Shown: positions 1 through 11,759 of the stretch, piece by piece | Numbering within the stretch: position 1 is the first letter of the stretch | How the letters are laid out: every line of letters starts with the position of its first letter | Origin: Symsagittifera roscoffensis | Lineage: Eukaryota > Xenacoelomorpha > Acoela > Convolutidae | Length of the DNA stretch: 64,000 nt | Assembly (NCBI RefSeq): GCF_963678635.1 | Contig: NC_087065.1 | Coordinates: 15,849,853 to 15,913,852 of the forward strand | Direction: 5' to 3' | Position numbers and translations under genes: made by a program | Notes under the pieces: model-generated | What the model was told of the DNA's origin: nothing | Seen by the model: only the letters and a program-made list of their open reading frames with translations | Database searches by the model: none

Positions 1-245
1 TGGAACAATTTCTCAGACGGATTAACTCTCAAATGGCAATTTTTAAACCCCCGTAACTTCACGAAAAATGATCACAGGTGAAATATCTTTTCAAATTTGC
101 GCTCAGGACAACAATGCCTTTCGAATGATATAAAATTCCGTCAAAAACGGCTAGTTAAAAAGTCGAAATTTGTCTGAAGAAAAAAAACCCACCCCGAGCA
201 CAAATATTCCGTTACTTTCGTATCAAAAGTCGGAACAACAAGGCT
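1..245 (+). repeat. Dispersed repeat R1, copy 1 (cut by window start)
   Basis: This is the right-hand part of an AT-rich dispersed element. Recognisable blocks are a 'cccccgtaacttc' stretch, 'atgatcacaggtgaaatat', 'ctcaggacaacaat', 'ccgtcaaaaacggctagtt' and 'cgagcacaaatattccgtta'. The same blocks in the same order occur near 25.9, 60.2 kb (same strand) and, reverse-complemented, near 11.8 and 42.0 kb. No coding capacity is evident. It is probably a non-autonomous transposon, but no terminal repeats or target duplications could be fixed here. Confidence 0.7.
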
Positions 246-964
246 CTCGTACTCAGCCTTTACATTTTTCAGCAGTTCAATTAAGCATGATATCAGAAAG
301 TCTAATCAGTACACTAGCAAATCATTTCAGCAGGGCTAGTATTGCTTGCTAGTGTTTGTCCAAACTTAAAGTTGAGACGAAGATAAATTTTGACCATGGA
401 GCTCAATTATAATTTGTTCACTAGTTTACCCTAAGCGAGAAAGTGTCTCCTCTATAATTTGCCGTTTGGTGTATATCATTGTTGTATAATTGGTTTGAAA
501 AGTCCGAAGAAAAAATGTTTTAGGACTGATGGCCGAGTTTTTTCTCTTTCATTTGGGACAATTTTGTCGTGTCAATCGGTCAAAGAGCTCTTCACAAGGA
601 TCAAGGTAAAGGAATCACTGCTTCTCAAAGCACACAAAACAAAACAAAAAAACGAAACGATAACGTTTAGTAAAAAATATGGAATCATATTTTATTATAA
701 TGGATTATAATTCAAAAAAAAATTTATAGAAAATTTCAAAAAATAATCGACTACAATTGATTATAATCGTTCATTTTGGTTTTTATTGTTTCGAAAATAT
801 TAACATGCTAATCCATTTTTAATGGATTACAGTCAAGTTTTATTAAAATTTATGAAGACTGACAATAAAAATCCATAGTAATGTATTATTTTCTCTTTTT
901 ACTGAGTGCGGGAACCGTGGTGTGGGTGTAGTTCGTTCGTTGCCCACTAAGGGGCCTAGAAAAA
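246..964. other. No gene seen; AT-rich flank with palindromic TTATAATC motifs
   Basis: No supported gene lies here. Short open frames of 60-83 codons have no recognisable domain. From about 670 to 890 the sequence is dominated by variants of ATTATAATCGATTATAAT, the same self-complementary motif that forms clusters near 50.0, 53.6, 54.2, 57.8 and 58.7 kb. Confidence 0.5.
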
Positions 965-1250
965 TAGACGTTAAAATGTGGTTTATATTGACCCATTTCT
1001 TCATTTGTCATATAGGTTTTTGCACAAAATCGGATTTACAATGATTTTCTATTTATTTTGTTGCATGATTTTAAGCTCAAAATGTGATTTATATTACCCA
1101 TTTCTTCATTTTTTTCATATGTTTTTGCCCAAAATCTGAATTACAATGATATTTTTCTAAACTTTTGTTGCATATTTTTGTGCCCAAAATCTTGTTTATG
1201 TTCATGATTTTTGTCGTTTAAATTCAACTTTTGTTTTGATTTTTCAAATA
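965..1250 (+). repeat. Degenerate tandem repeat, 'CAAAATCTG' family, cluster 1
   Basis: About two and a half copies of a roughly 110-125 bp unit are visible. Each has 'aaaatgtgatttatatt', 'cccatttcttcattt', 'atatgtttttgcccaaaatc' and 'ttacaatgat'. The same unit is seen near 28.9-29.1 and 29.6-29.9 kb. Units differ from each other by many substitutions, so the array is old. Confidence 0.6.
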
Positions 1251-1937
1251 GCATCCTTTTAAGAAGAGAAAAATCAATTTTCAGACAATATAATCCAATT
1301 TTTTTGACAACATTATCGATTTTTTGGGTCCCAGATTTTTTTGCAACTTCTTGGCGATAGCAAGAGTTTTTGTTGCGATTTTAGTGGAATTAAAATGCCA
1401 GAAAATGTTGCTGAAATTGGTTACACATAATCAATTTTAATGGCAACATTTTCGGCGAAACTTTCTCAATATAATCTACTTTTATCCGAGAAACTTCGAT
1501 GCTGGAAATGAATATAAAATGACAAAATCTATCAAAAAAATTAGATTAATTAAACATAAATGTCAAAACTGAAAGTTACAGGAGAGTTTTGAATTGAATA
1601 AAGTATGCATGATTGATATGTAAAATTTTTGGCCACCGAAATTAAACTGTTGCTTGCAAACAATTTAATTTTTCTAACGCAATTTGTCTCTAAACATTTT
1701 TAATCTCTCTCACTTTCGTCTATTTTCTCACAATGCAGTTTTGCAAAACATCTAATTTCGTTTTAAGTACATCTTTCAAATTTGCTTGTCATCTAATTTC
1801 TCAACCCCCCCCCCCATTTAGGTAACATAGCAGAAAAATCGGTACCACTTATGATGCAGACAAAAGAATGACAGAAAAGACATATGACCTCATCACAACC
1901 ATTTATTCACTACATACACTTTACATTTACTCAAACG
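1251..1937. other. No gene seen; sequence downstream of the host gene
   Basis: AT-rich sequence without an ORF of interest, with a C9 tract at about 1806-1814. It lies just past the inferred polyadenylation signal of the minus-strand host gene, so it is probably intergenic. Confidence 0.4.
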
Positions 1938-1943
1938 TTTATT
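1938..1943 (-). promoter_or_regulatory. Candidate polyadenylation signal AATAAA of the host vWA gene
   Basis: On the minus strand AATAAA occurs about 30 bases after the inferred stop codon at 1974-1976. The short spacing supports reading 1974-2021 as the end of a terminal coding exon. It is a six-base motif in AT-rich DNA, so chance occurrence is possible. Confidence 0.45.
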
Positions 1944-1973
1944 CGCTAAATAAGTTTATCATATTATTTCCGG

Positions 1974-2021
1974 TTATTGAAACCCAGTTAAGGAAATGCT
2001 CAGACTGACGCAATTGAAACC
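1974..2021 (-). CDS. Host vWA-gene terminal exon, distal part (cut off by the Polinton)
   Basis: If the 15.5-kb Polinton is removed and one copy of its 6-bp target duplication is kept, the minus-strand frame of 17549-17648 continues here for about 15 codons and stops at TAA (1974-1976). An AATAAA follows closely. The joining codons are Gly-Phe (GGT TTC), which are also the duplicated target bases. With the insertion in place, the frame coming from 17549 instead runs into the inverted repeat and meets an in-frame TAA after three codons, so the last residues are lost from that allele. That this is coding is inferred from continuity of frame, stop and polyA signal, not from homology. Confidence 0.5.
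   Translation of the reverse strand, partial: GFNCVSLSISLTGFQ
2016..2021. repeat. Left target-site duplication GAAACC
   Basis: Six bases immediately outside the left inverted repeat. They are identical to 17549-17554 immediately outside the right inverted repeat. A 6-bp duplication is the known hallmark of Polinton/Maverick integration. Confidence 0.9.
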
Positions 2022-2331
2022 AGTAGTATATAACTTAATCATCCTGTCCCTACTTACTTCCCTCATTTTGACATAATCACCCTGTCCCTTGTTATTTGCC
2101 TCATTTCGACATTTTGGAAAAACTTTGTTCTCGGCGCGCGGAAAAAGGGGTCATGGTCATTTAAATTATGCTGCAAAACGACAGTTTTGGTTGGTTAAAA
2201 ATACAATGCAGCTCGATTTGAGGATCGTGTAGCAAAACACATATTGCTGTTTGCTTAAAAGTTCGATGCATCTAGATACGACACAAGCGCGTCGTTTTGC
2301 AAGTTAAGGGTAAAAACTAACCGGTTTGTTT
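2022..2331 (+). repeat. Left terminal inverted repeat of the Polinton
   Basis: Matches the reverse complement of 17206-17548. The first 140 bases agree at all but a few positions, including two 'ctgtccc' blocks and 'ttctcggcgcgcgg'. The inner part is alignable but diverged ('atgcagctcg', 'gatgcatctagatacgac', 'gtaaaaactaacc'). Confidence 0.93.
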
Positions 2332-2652
2332 CCGTCAAATTTTAGAAAAAGCGGAAAAAGTATCAGGTTTTTACGAGGTTTTACACACGAGTCTAGTTTA
2401 TAGACTTCTGGGATGTATTATGCATGCCATCAGAAATAACAAAGTTTTTGGGTTCAAAACAGTGGTAGGTAACTTGAAAAATCTGTTTGAAAGTTTGAAA
2501 GACCATTGAGCTCTTAAAATTTCAGTTTAACTAGGAAGAGATAATTTTTGAAAAAATTTAACTCCATTAAATAATTAAAACCAAGAAAAAAAGTTCCAAA
2601 TCATTTATTTATAATTATATTAACATAGAACGCTAGCTGTAAGATTCAAGTG
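2332..2652. other. Polinton spacer, no gene seen
   Basis: AT-rich sequence between the left TIR and the end of the polymerase region. No ORF or repeat of note was seen. Confidence 0.4.
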
Positions 2653-2747
2653 TTATCTTCCAAATTTTTCTTGAATATGTAAATTCTCATCTGCTCTAAA
2701 GCTCTCATCTGCTTTGAATTTGGATCCAACAATTTGTTTCCGACACT

Positions 2748-2954
2748 TCACGCAAGCCTTAATCGTTTTGTAGGAGGTTGATCTACCACTTCTTGAGACT
2801 CGAAATTGATAAACGCTGACTTTATGAAAGGTTTCTCGAGAACCGGGGCATCCCAATCCAAAATCTCACCATCATCACTGGATATTTCAGCTGTACGAAG
2901 GAATCCAGGATCTGGAGGCTGGAATGGACAGTCACTATCAGATTCACTGTACAT
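2748..2954 (-). CDS. Small acidic ORF overlapping the end of Polinton DNA polymerase
   Basis: A 68-codon frame whose ATG lies within the last codons of the polymerase frame (the stop TGA of the polymerase falls just inside it, in another frame). The product begins with an acidic Ser/Asp/Glu-rich stretch (MYSESDSD) and ends with a basic Leu/Arg tail (TKRLRLA). It is not recognised. Polintons carry several small proteins of unknown role, so it could be one of these. Alternatively it is the frame-shifted continuation of the polymerase C-terminus, because an overlapping frame at 2653-2856 carries a CxxC pair (CVKCRKQ). The start-stop overlap favours a real downstream gene, but the evidence is thin. 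Confidence 0.3.
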   Translation of the reverse strand: MYSESDSDCPFQPPDPGFLRTAEISSDDGEILDWDAPVLEKPFIKSAFINFESQEVVDQPPTKRLRLA

Positions 2955-5118
2955 CGTTTTGATAACCAACCTCAAATTTATTACTTGATTCAGCAGCTGA
3001 ATCATTTGGCGAGAAAACTTGATCAAAAGAAACAGTTTTGGTAAAAACAGGGCGAAATTGCTTTTGTCCCGTTCTATGATGACCAAAGGCATAAGATTCA
3101 ATTCCATTTTCCAAAGAAAATTGTTTATTATCGAAGGGTGATAACGCTACTTTGTTGACTTTGTTGATAATAACTTTGTGTTTTTTGCTGGTAAGAAGGA
3201 CCATTGAAAATTTTAAAGTCAATCCGTTAAACAGAACAGATTTGAATTTCTCATGATGAAGAATTTTTTTTACTTCATGATTAACACCTTTTGCGCTCTG
3301 TTTGGTTTTTACCAAAAACCCATCAACATAAGCAATAGAATAAGCTTTTGGCTTTAGGAAAACTGCTTCAGCTACAATTGCACCGTTCAGTTCATCAGTT
3401 AGTTTCAAAGGAACTTTTCTGTTCGCCTCGCTGAAAAGTGGATGTTCTTTTGGGTAAGAGCTCAGATCTAAATCTGTTTTAAGAGATCTCATGTCATAGT
3501 ATAGATCAGCCGTCCGAACTTCGTAGAACAGAGAATCTATATCTTTGTACAGTATTCGAGCTCTGTTATTGTACATGGGGATCATTTTATTATAGTGAAA
3601 GTTGTACAATTCCAGCTTAGATAAATCTAAAATTGCGGCACCAATGTAAGTAGGTTTGTTCCATTTAATCGACTTCTTCATCAGAGTAACACCAATCAAA
3701 TCTTCTTTGAATATTGTAAACCTGTTGAAGTTGAATTTATTGCAGTAAAATTTTGCAGTTTCATGGTCGCTAACCATTATCAGACTTTGCCGCTTTCGTA
3801 AATTCTCCATAGTCTTACCAAAGCAAGAATTGTTGAGTAACTTGAAGAAATTTTTCTTAAATTCCGATAAACCAGGGCGCTGCCTCATTGATGTATTTAG
3901 TTCTACATAAGGTTTCATGAAATTGTTCTGATCGAACTGAAGAACCCTTTTCAACTGTGAAATTTCCATTCCTTGATCAACCAAAAACTTCAAAATCGAG
4001 TAATGGCAGACGTAGTCTTTTTTGTCAAACAGAGTTTCCATAAGTTTTTTTGTGGGTGCTTGCCTTTCGGGGAAGAAATTCAGCTGATATTTAAATTGCA
4101 TGTCTTTTTTCGGTACGAGTTTTTCAGCTGCAAGGGGGAAATCGTTGTGTAAATCATGTAATCGTTGCGGGTATTTAAGATCCACCTCAACAAAGAAGCC
4201 TTGATCTGCTTCATCTGGAGTCTCTAAAAAGTCAACCAAATTTTTTTCTACCCATTTGAAGTTACCAACCGGCATTTTTTTCATCATGGTACCTCCATAT
4301 AGGTTCACAACATCCAACAAAAGTCCGAATGTAAATGGTTTGCTGCTGTCGTAATCCGGCAAATACTGATTGTTTGCCTTCATATATCTTTTTTTCCCTA
4401 TACCCTTCAACCCTCCTCGTATGGCGCTCTCGCAAAATAACAATATATCGATGTCTGACAAAAGATCCAATTCTATTCCTGTTGTTTTGTGCATTGCATC
4501 CCATGAGATATTCGGAGAATTGTAATAGTGGAATGGGTCCAAATTGAAAATTTCTTTGAAAAGGTTTCTGAAACTTTCAAAAATATCAGCCAGAAGCAAT
4601 ACATCAGACTTAAGGTAAATATCATGATAATCACCTATTATCTCACATCTGAATTTTTTCCACACATTGTTTGCATTCTCAAGATCAAAAGTGCTCACAT
4701 TAATTTTTCCGGACAGCGTGTTGAACCAATTAGGCCCATATACAAGTAATTGTTTCTCTTCAAACTTTTGGTAGCAGTCGATGTAGGAGTAAGAAAAAAT
4801 ATCTTTCTTTTTGAGCAAATTTGATTCATCTGGTTTCTTAAAATGATGATCGAGAATGCGAAAATTGTTTTCATTCATAGAGTTTACCAAATTGTTCAAA
4901 CTGGAAGGTAGAAACTTGTAACTGTCGAGAAATCTCATCTCTTCAAATTTAGGATGTATGGCTCCGGATTTTGATTTGAACTCTCCTATTGGAACATTTA
5001 AGTTGAAAGAAATATAGGTTTCATCAGTACAAGGAACAACTGTAAGTTTTTCTTTTGGGTTGAGCTTTAAGCTTCGAATGAGATGATGAGCATCATATCT
5101 ACTCAAATTATGAAGCAA
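2944..5118 (-). pseudogene. polB: Polinton DNA polymerase B, C-terminal polymerase part (broken gene)
   Basis: A 724-codon frame of family B, protein-primed type (DNA_pol_B_2). In order it shows an Exo II-like HNLSRYD near residues 3-9, an Exo III-like YLKSD with following hydrophobics near 168-177, polymerase motif A DVVNLYGG near 269-276, motif B NNSCFGKTMEN near 429-439, and motif C YKDIDSLFY near 524-532 (the usual DTDS is DIDS here). Members of this family replicate linear DNA from a terminal protein. The frame is the downstream half of a gene whose upstream half is at 5333-6808. The two are separated by about 210 bases with a frame change and two in-frame stop codons, so an intact enzyme is not encoded. 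Position next to the left TIR fits Polinton layout. Confidence 0.93.
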
Positions 5119-5332
5119 GACTGGCGTGAATGATTGAGTTCATAATTTTAAGTTGCATTCATTGTGAGCCATCCCATAGATTTGCCCAGTTGCATGATCA
5201 TGATGAATAACTTTTTTAGCTGAGAGTTCTTTCCTGCAAATCACACAAGTAACACTTGTTTCACACAATTTCTGACGATCTGCTTCGGAAATTGAAAAAT
5301 TTCTCTATTTCTGTTTTGCGTCGGAAATTTCC
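5119..5332 (-). pseudogene. polB: Broken linker of polB with a CxxC...H zinc-like motif
   Basis: Between the two long polymerase frames a third stretch of similar coding character can be read. It holds a CVICRKEL pair followed by HHDHATG and a downstream Asn-Glu-Cys-Asn, the arrangement common in this polymerase family just before the Exo II motif. Reading from the upstream half requires a frame change near 5336 and passes one TAG and one TGA. These lesions show that the copy is a pseudogene. Confidence 0.75.
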
Positions 5333-6808
5333 TTAGCTCTCAGACGAAGATAGATTGAAAAAAGAACTTATTGCGTTTTCGCCTCTAGATGTATCATAAA
5401 AAGACTTTTTCGAAGTTCTGTCCACTAAAAGAGCTCCAAATGAACACGGTGTCTGTTCTTCCAGTTTTGTGGTGTTATCAGTAGTTTTTAGATTTTTGCC
5501 AGCTGAGAGGCAAAGTGCTTCAGTGTCTGCATATATTACAAATGGACATATGGAAGTTTTGAGCCAATGCTGAAAGCGGATCGTTGAACCCTCGGGAGGC
5601 ATTTTGATAGCTGTTGCTTCATGCTGTCCACACAAAATCAGATGATCGCTCAAAATTTGCTGAGATGAAAATCCATGAAGACATCGCTCGCAAAATTTGG
5701 TTCGGTTTGTACTTCTTTCAAACTGACGAGCCATAAATCCTTTGAATTTTGTTATCAAAGCATAATAAAACCTTACACCATCAGAAAGCAGAAGCAAATT
5801 AATGCGCTCGAGGGTTGTCTTTGAAAGATACAGTGGTGTAATTTGCTTCTTTTCAACTCCGAACACATTGATCCCTAAGTTGTTTATGGACTCAAAACGG
5901 GGAATATCTTTTATTGGCATTGGAAACTCAAATCCTGTCATTTTTAATTTATCCAGTTTGCTCCTGTAAGACGCAGCTTCGTTCTTTGTGTGACTTGAAC
6001 AAGGGTAGAGTGCTGCTAGCACTGCATATGCAAAACATATTTGATCGCGATTGTGTATGTTCAACAAAAAACTTTTGTTTCTGAAGACCTCGGGCGTTGG
6101 AATAAAACTGCTACCTTTATTTGGCTTGAACAAATTAATATTGATGTCTAAATGTGCAAGTGATGGAACAATAAATCCGCTACCACTGCTGCAGAAAATT
6201 TGAATTGTGCTGACCATTTGATCAATCATTGAGTAGTAATCGTTGTCATCCATTTGAGTGATCACAGGTTTAGCGTCGCTGCTAGCAAGACAAGAAACCT
6301 TGGTTTCATCAATTGGCATCAAAAGATTCACAAAAACAGAAAATTGTAATTTAATGGGTCCCAACTCCATAACTTTGGTCTGCAAAAATTTCTGAATGTC
6401 GTCTTTGCAGGATTGCATTAGACAGTGCAAATCAAGTTCATCGGTAATTCTCATTCTGAAAGATTGGAAGAACTTATTGGACGCATGCTGTTTTGTTGTA
6501 AATTTAAGTTTTGACTGCTGATTGGGGGTACTCGTGCGAATTTCATGTATCTGTGAAGCATGCTGTTGTAGTTCAGCTAAATTTTTACAAACTTCATCGC
6601 AAAAACTACATTTTTTGGGGGACTTGGCATTGTGTTTTTCACGGAGATGGCGAAAAACGTTATCACAACGAATAAATTTTTTTGAACAAATTGCGCAGGT
6701 GTAATTAGCCGTTTTTCTTGAATCAATTTTATGCTTTTTGAAGAGATGGTCGCTAAGTCTTCGTTTTGTTGTGTACTTCTTTGGGCCTTGACTGCAGGGG
6801 AACTCCAT
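5333..6808 (-). pseudogene. polB: Polinton DNA polymerase B, N-terminal zinc-finger and exonuclease part
   Basis: A 491-codon frame beginning at an ATG at 6808. It has C2H2-type fingers near residues 5-26, 38-59 (CAICSKKF...HLREKH) and 67-88 (CSFCDEVC...HASQIH), and another at about 373-396 (CERCLHGF...HLILCGQH). A motif CFAYAVLAALYP near 258 is of a type that recurs in polymerases of this animal family and resembles a cysteine-protease-like block. The Exo I motif VIYADTEAL (catalytic Asp and Glu) lies near 425-433. Together with the frame at 2944-5118 this gives the roughly 1,200-residue size expected of Polinton polymerases. The frame ends at a TAA caused by a frame change. Confidence 0.88.
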
Positions 6809-6825
6809 TGCTGGAACAGAAACAA

Positions 6826-7229
6826 TCTGACTGTGTGAGAAAAATATTTTTACTTTTTAAATTTGATCTTTTTGATGTAACTAGTTTTTTTTCTTTGAAA
6901 AAACTTTGCATCTTTTTCCATTTAAAAAGTCACTAAAATTAAATTTTGCTTTACAACTCAGTAATCTGATCTTCGAAGGTTTCGACCAAACAAACTATTT
7001 TATCGCTTTTCAGAGAGTTTATGAGAAAAATTGAAAAAAAAAATTCAGACGTTACAGCCAAAGCAAGTCGTAGAATATTCAATCTCCGATTATAAATATC
7101 TCCATTATCCCTTTTTTTGTTAGCAATATGATTTGAAAAAAAATACTAAAAAAAAGATTTTTTTAAAATCTAAAGTGTTTTAACGTTTTTTTTGTCTTAT
7201 ATGTAGTAACAATTTTCACTTTTTCATAC
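6826..7229. other. Polinton spacer, no gene seen
   Basis: AT-rich sequence upstream of the polymerase start. A promoter would be expected here, but no motif stands out from the A/T background. Confidence 0.35.
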
Positions 7230-9270
7230 TGAAAGCATTTTTGTTCAAACCTGTTAGTTTAAGTTTTGTAAATTGCAATAACAGTAAAGGTTACTTATGT
7301 TGTAAACTTTTATGTTTGAAAAAACAGAAACAAAAAATATTGAAATGGCTGAAGCTATCTTGATTTTTTTACTCATTAACTAAAACTTTTAGGCTACTCT
7401 AAAATGTATTGGAAAAAATAGCAAAAAATGCAAATCTTAATTTTAGTTAAACTCACTGATTTACAGTGAACCTAGAAAATTCATAAAAACTCATCGGACA
7501 ATGTTCCAGATAACGGATTTTTGAGCACGCCTTCTTCAGTTTTTAGAATTAAAAAATTGATATTGAAAACGTCTTAAAATTTCAAAATCATTTCGAAAGC
7601 ACCAGTAATTTTTTTCTTGTTGTGTCTCAAATCTATAATTTCACTTTTGAGCTATAAATAAAATGTGATAAAAAACCTAGGACTTGTATGTTGATATATT
7701 TTTTTAGTGTGGCCAAGTAAAAACAAAGTGGTGGTTAATTAAACAAAGCCAAAACAATCAAGACTTTGAGTAAACAAACAATCTGAAAAACTCAGGTTAA
7801 AACTAAAACCAATTCAAAAAACCCATCCCATTTAAATTTAAAAAGCAAAATGAAGTGTTATCTAATCAAAACTTTGACAGATAATATACAAACTAGAAAT
7901 TTATTCGGGGATTCCAATTTGGAAACTTTTTCAGCATTACCTGTTTTTGCTGTTCTGTAAACTCAAATAGCACTAAGGCTTACGTAAATTTTGAACATCT
8001 ATGTTCAAACGTAGAAAACAAAGAAATGATTGATGCTAAGTTGAATTGTTTCTTATACTCATTAACTAAAAATTCTGGCTTATTCTAGAATGTTCTCGTG
8101 AGAATAACAAAACAGCAAATCTGAGTTTTAGTTTCAGTTACTGACTTACAGTGAATCTATAAAAGTCATAAAAACTCATCGGACAGTGTTCCAGATAACG
8201 GATTTTTGAGTACGCCTTCTTCAATTTGAGAATTAAAAAATTAATAATGAAAACGTTTTAAAATTTCAAAATCATTTCGATAGCACTAGTAATTTTTTTC
8301 TTGTTGTGTCTCAAATCTATAATTTCATTTTGAGCTATAAATAAAATGTGATAGAAAACCTAGGACTTGTATGTTGATATATTTGTTTCAGTTCGGCCAA
8401 GTAAAGTTAAAGTGGTGGTTAATTAAACAAAACCAAAACAATCAAGACTTTGAGTAAACAAACAATCTGAAAAACTTAGAATTAAAACCAATTCAAAAAA
8501 CCCATCCCATTTAAATTTAAAAAACAAAATGAAGTGTTATCTAATCAAAACTTTGACAGATAAAATACAAACTAGAAAATTATTCGGGGATTCCAATTTG
8601 GAAACTTTTTCAGCATTACCTGTTTTTAATGTTATGTAAACTGAAATAGCAGTAAGGCTTACTTAAGTTTTGAACATCTATATTCAAACGAAGAAAACAA
8701 GAAATGATTGATGCTAAGTTGAATTGTTTCTTATACTCATTAACTAAAAACTCTAGCTTATTCTAGAATATTCTTGTAAAAATAACAAACCTGCAAAAGT
8801 GAGTTTTTGTTACACTTCCTGATTTACAGCGAACTCGAAAAAAATCATCGCTAAAGTTTCCGATAACAGAAATTTGAGAGAGTACACTATAAATTTTTTA
8901 GAGTTTAATTTTTGATAACGAAAACCCTTCATAAAAATTCAAATTCGTTTCAAAAGCAACAGTAATTTTTTTTGTTTCTCAACTCTACAGTTTCATTTTT
9001 AAGGTATAAAAAATTATCATTAAAACCTGGACTTTTATGTGTGATTTATGTATGGTTTGACTTAGGAAAACGTTGGTTAACTCAAGAAACCGAAACAACC
9101 AAGAATTTGAGTTTAAAAAATCTGAAAAACACAGGTTTGAATGAAAATTATTTCAAAAACCTATCCAAATTAGGTTTAGAACATTGCTTCGAGGTTTTGT
9201 TTTTCCTTGTATACAGATCCAATGTCATTCAGTTTGTAGTTTACTTCAAACGAATCGACGACGCTGCATG
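7230..9270 (+). repeat. Three tandem copies of a roughly 680-bp noncoding unit
   Basis: Landmarks repeat with a spacing of about 680 bases: 'attccaatttggaaac' at 7911 and 8590, 'aactcatcgga' near 7490 and 8177 with a diverged version near 8840, and 'cctaggacttgtatgttg' near 7675 and 8360 with a diverged version near 9025. Copies 1 and 2 are about 90 percent alike by eye, and copy 3 is much more diverged. Units hold no ORF. They lie inside the Polinton where capsid and integrase genes would be expected. Confidence 0.85.
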
Positions 9271-11759
9271 AATTAATAAAATAAACCGCTACTGTTCGGG
9301 TAGCCCGGAAACTTCCAATAATTGCCTCATTTCGTTTTTCAAATTGGGTCCGTTTTTTTGTCATTGGCAATTAAAGAACCTGAGCGAAAACATAGAAATT
9401 AGAATTGGTTAAAAAATTTTGTAATTTAAACATACTTAAAAAATTTTCTTTGCAAAAGAGAAATTGAAAACAAAAAAAGTCAATCTATGAATCCAGTTTC
9501 GTCAAAAATTTATTGCATGCAAACAAGTTGAAAAAAGACAACATATACAATCGAAACAGATTTTAAACTTTGGATTTTTTTGTTGTTGACGGAATAGCTT
9601 CTTTGTAGAATAGTTAAAAATGAACCTGATTTCTCTTAAAATGAAACATTTTTAAAAGTCTAGATTCTATATTAAGCTTGTACAACGGGTGATACTGTCA
9701 ATTACTAAAAAAATTTTGTGCTACTCTTTTATTGCAAATCGGTCAAACTGACAGCTGAAATAACTCTGAAGCTTTAGATTGATTTTTGAAAATTGGTGTT
9801 TTGAAAAAAAAAATGAGTCCTGAAAATTGTTACTATGATTATTTTTTTGTTGGCGAAGGTTGCAGACAAAGATTTAAAAAATGCAAACACCATTTTTTCT
9901 TAACTGTAGCTAACTGAGTAGTTTGTTTTACCATTTCAATTGGTTTTTGTGAGAGATTTGAGTTTTAGAAAAAATGATGTGATGAAACCCAAAGGGTGTT
10001 TTAAACAGTTGAAACACTTGAAAATGTTTATGGCTAAAATTCAGCAGCAATCTTACAATTAATTCAAGCAAGAGTAAATTTACCTAAAAACTTATTCGCT
10101 TGAGAACAGTGACAGACTTTCAAAAGAAAGAAATAAAGTTTCTAACCGCTGTGCAACTACTACCGAGTGTTTCGATTTGTGTTTTGGTAAATAAATAATT
10201 GGATACAAAAAACTGGAAAAAAGTTGTTTTTGAATCATAAAAGAAAATTAATGCTCTATTTCTTACTTGTAAATTCTAAAATTTACAATTAAAATTAATT
10301 TCATTTCATAATTTGAAACCTAAATGTGATGTTTTTTTTCAAGTTGGCTTCGATAATCTCCGCTTCCTGAGATGTCTACAAAAAATCAACTCTTCAGATA
10401 TTTTTTAAAAACCTTTCTTTGACTGTTGCAAATTATTAACTTTTAATTGGTATGTAATCTTTGAGGGTAAAACGAAAAAAAGAAAATGCCACGATTGTTT
10501 AGTGATTTGTTTACAATGATTATTTTGGATAAAACAATGATTTTTACTTAAAACCGAGGCAAACAGTGCGGCACAATTCTCGCAAAAAATAATCTATTCT
10601 ATTATAAGATGAGAAAAAAACGAATAACCAAACAACTAATTCAAACAAAAAAAAACATCAATTCAAAAACACTATTTTAATCACACAGACTTTTTTTCAA
10701 AATTTTATACTTTTCTCTACATTTAAGTTCAAAAACGTCTTAAGCAACATTGAACAACCTTTACCAAAAGCCAACTTACGTGGGAAAAAAGTTCAGTCGA
10801 CCCTCATTAAGCCGAAAGTTTTATTAAGCAAAAAAAAACTAATTGTAAATTGAACCTAATCATTTGCAAAATATCTCTTCCCGAAGACAAGCAGAATCAC
10901 TTATTACTTGAAACTAATTAATAAACGCCAACTGAGCCGATATATGATGAGTCGGAAAAAAATCTAAAAGCAAAAAATAATGTAATAACGAAACACTTGT
11001 TTTTGAAATTTGATCAAAACAAACTAAAAACCCAAGTTTTGGAGAGAAAAAAATGCAAAAATAAATTAGTTGGTAGAGTTTCTCTAAGAAAGTCGAAAAT
11101 GAGCCGACAAAAATGAGGTTAAAAACACAAAACCGATAAAAACAATAACAAAGTTTCAAAACTCGGAATAATAAATGATAACTTGCAATGTATTATAGAT
11201 AATTTTATTTTAAATTTCAAGAAAATCAACATTCAACCTGCACGTAAAATCCTTGCAGGTTTTTTGCTTGTTTTTAAAAACTATTTTACGGAAAAAAAGG
11301 TTGTTCCCAATTACAAGTACAAGTACATGTGAAAAAAACTTTCTCGGTGTACTAATTAACTGATAGACTTCCAACGCACTGAGTTTTTCTAACAACCTAG
11401 CATTAAAAATGGTTTCAATCCTGTTGAGATGGAAAGAAACCACCGTGAATAATTTGGAGCTTGAAAACTTGAATTGTTTTTACAACTCATTCATGCTTGA
11501 AAACATTAAACCATGAAGTTAGATTTTCCCTCAGATCTGCGCAAACCAATTGAATAAGCATATTAAAATAGACCTTTAACCTTTCAATTGAAACAATAAT
11601 TACTCAAGCATTGCTTGTGTTATAGTATGAAATACTTACTTTTCCAAGTAATGTTGCGGCGCAAATATTGTTGCCGCAAACTTGTTTATTTTGAAAATGA
11701 TTATTTTGATCAAAAACCAGCTTTTAAATACAGCAATTGCTAGGGATTTTAACACAGAC
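9271..11759. other. Polinton interior, no recognisable gene
   Basis: About 2.5 kb with very high A/T content, long A and T runs and only short frames (for example 64 codons at 9176-9370 and 81 at 10914-11159, minus). None shows a family motif. A lost or heavily decayed gene cannot be excluded. Confidence 0.4.

Noticed and set aside
4262-4749. Short ORFs opposite or in other frames of the DNA polymerase
   Set aside because: They lie wholly within the clear polymerase frame and carry no motifs.
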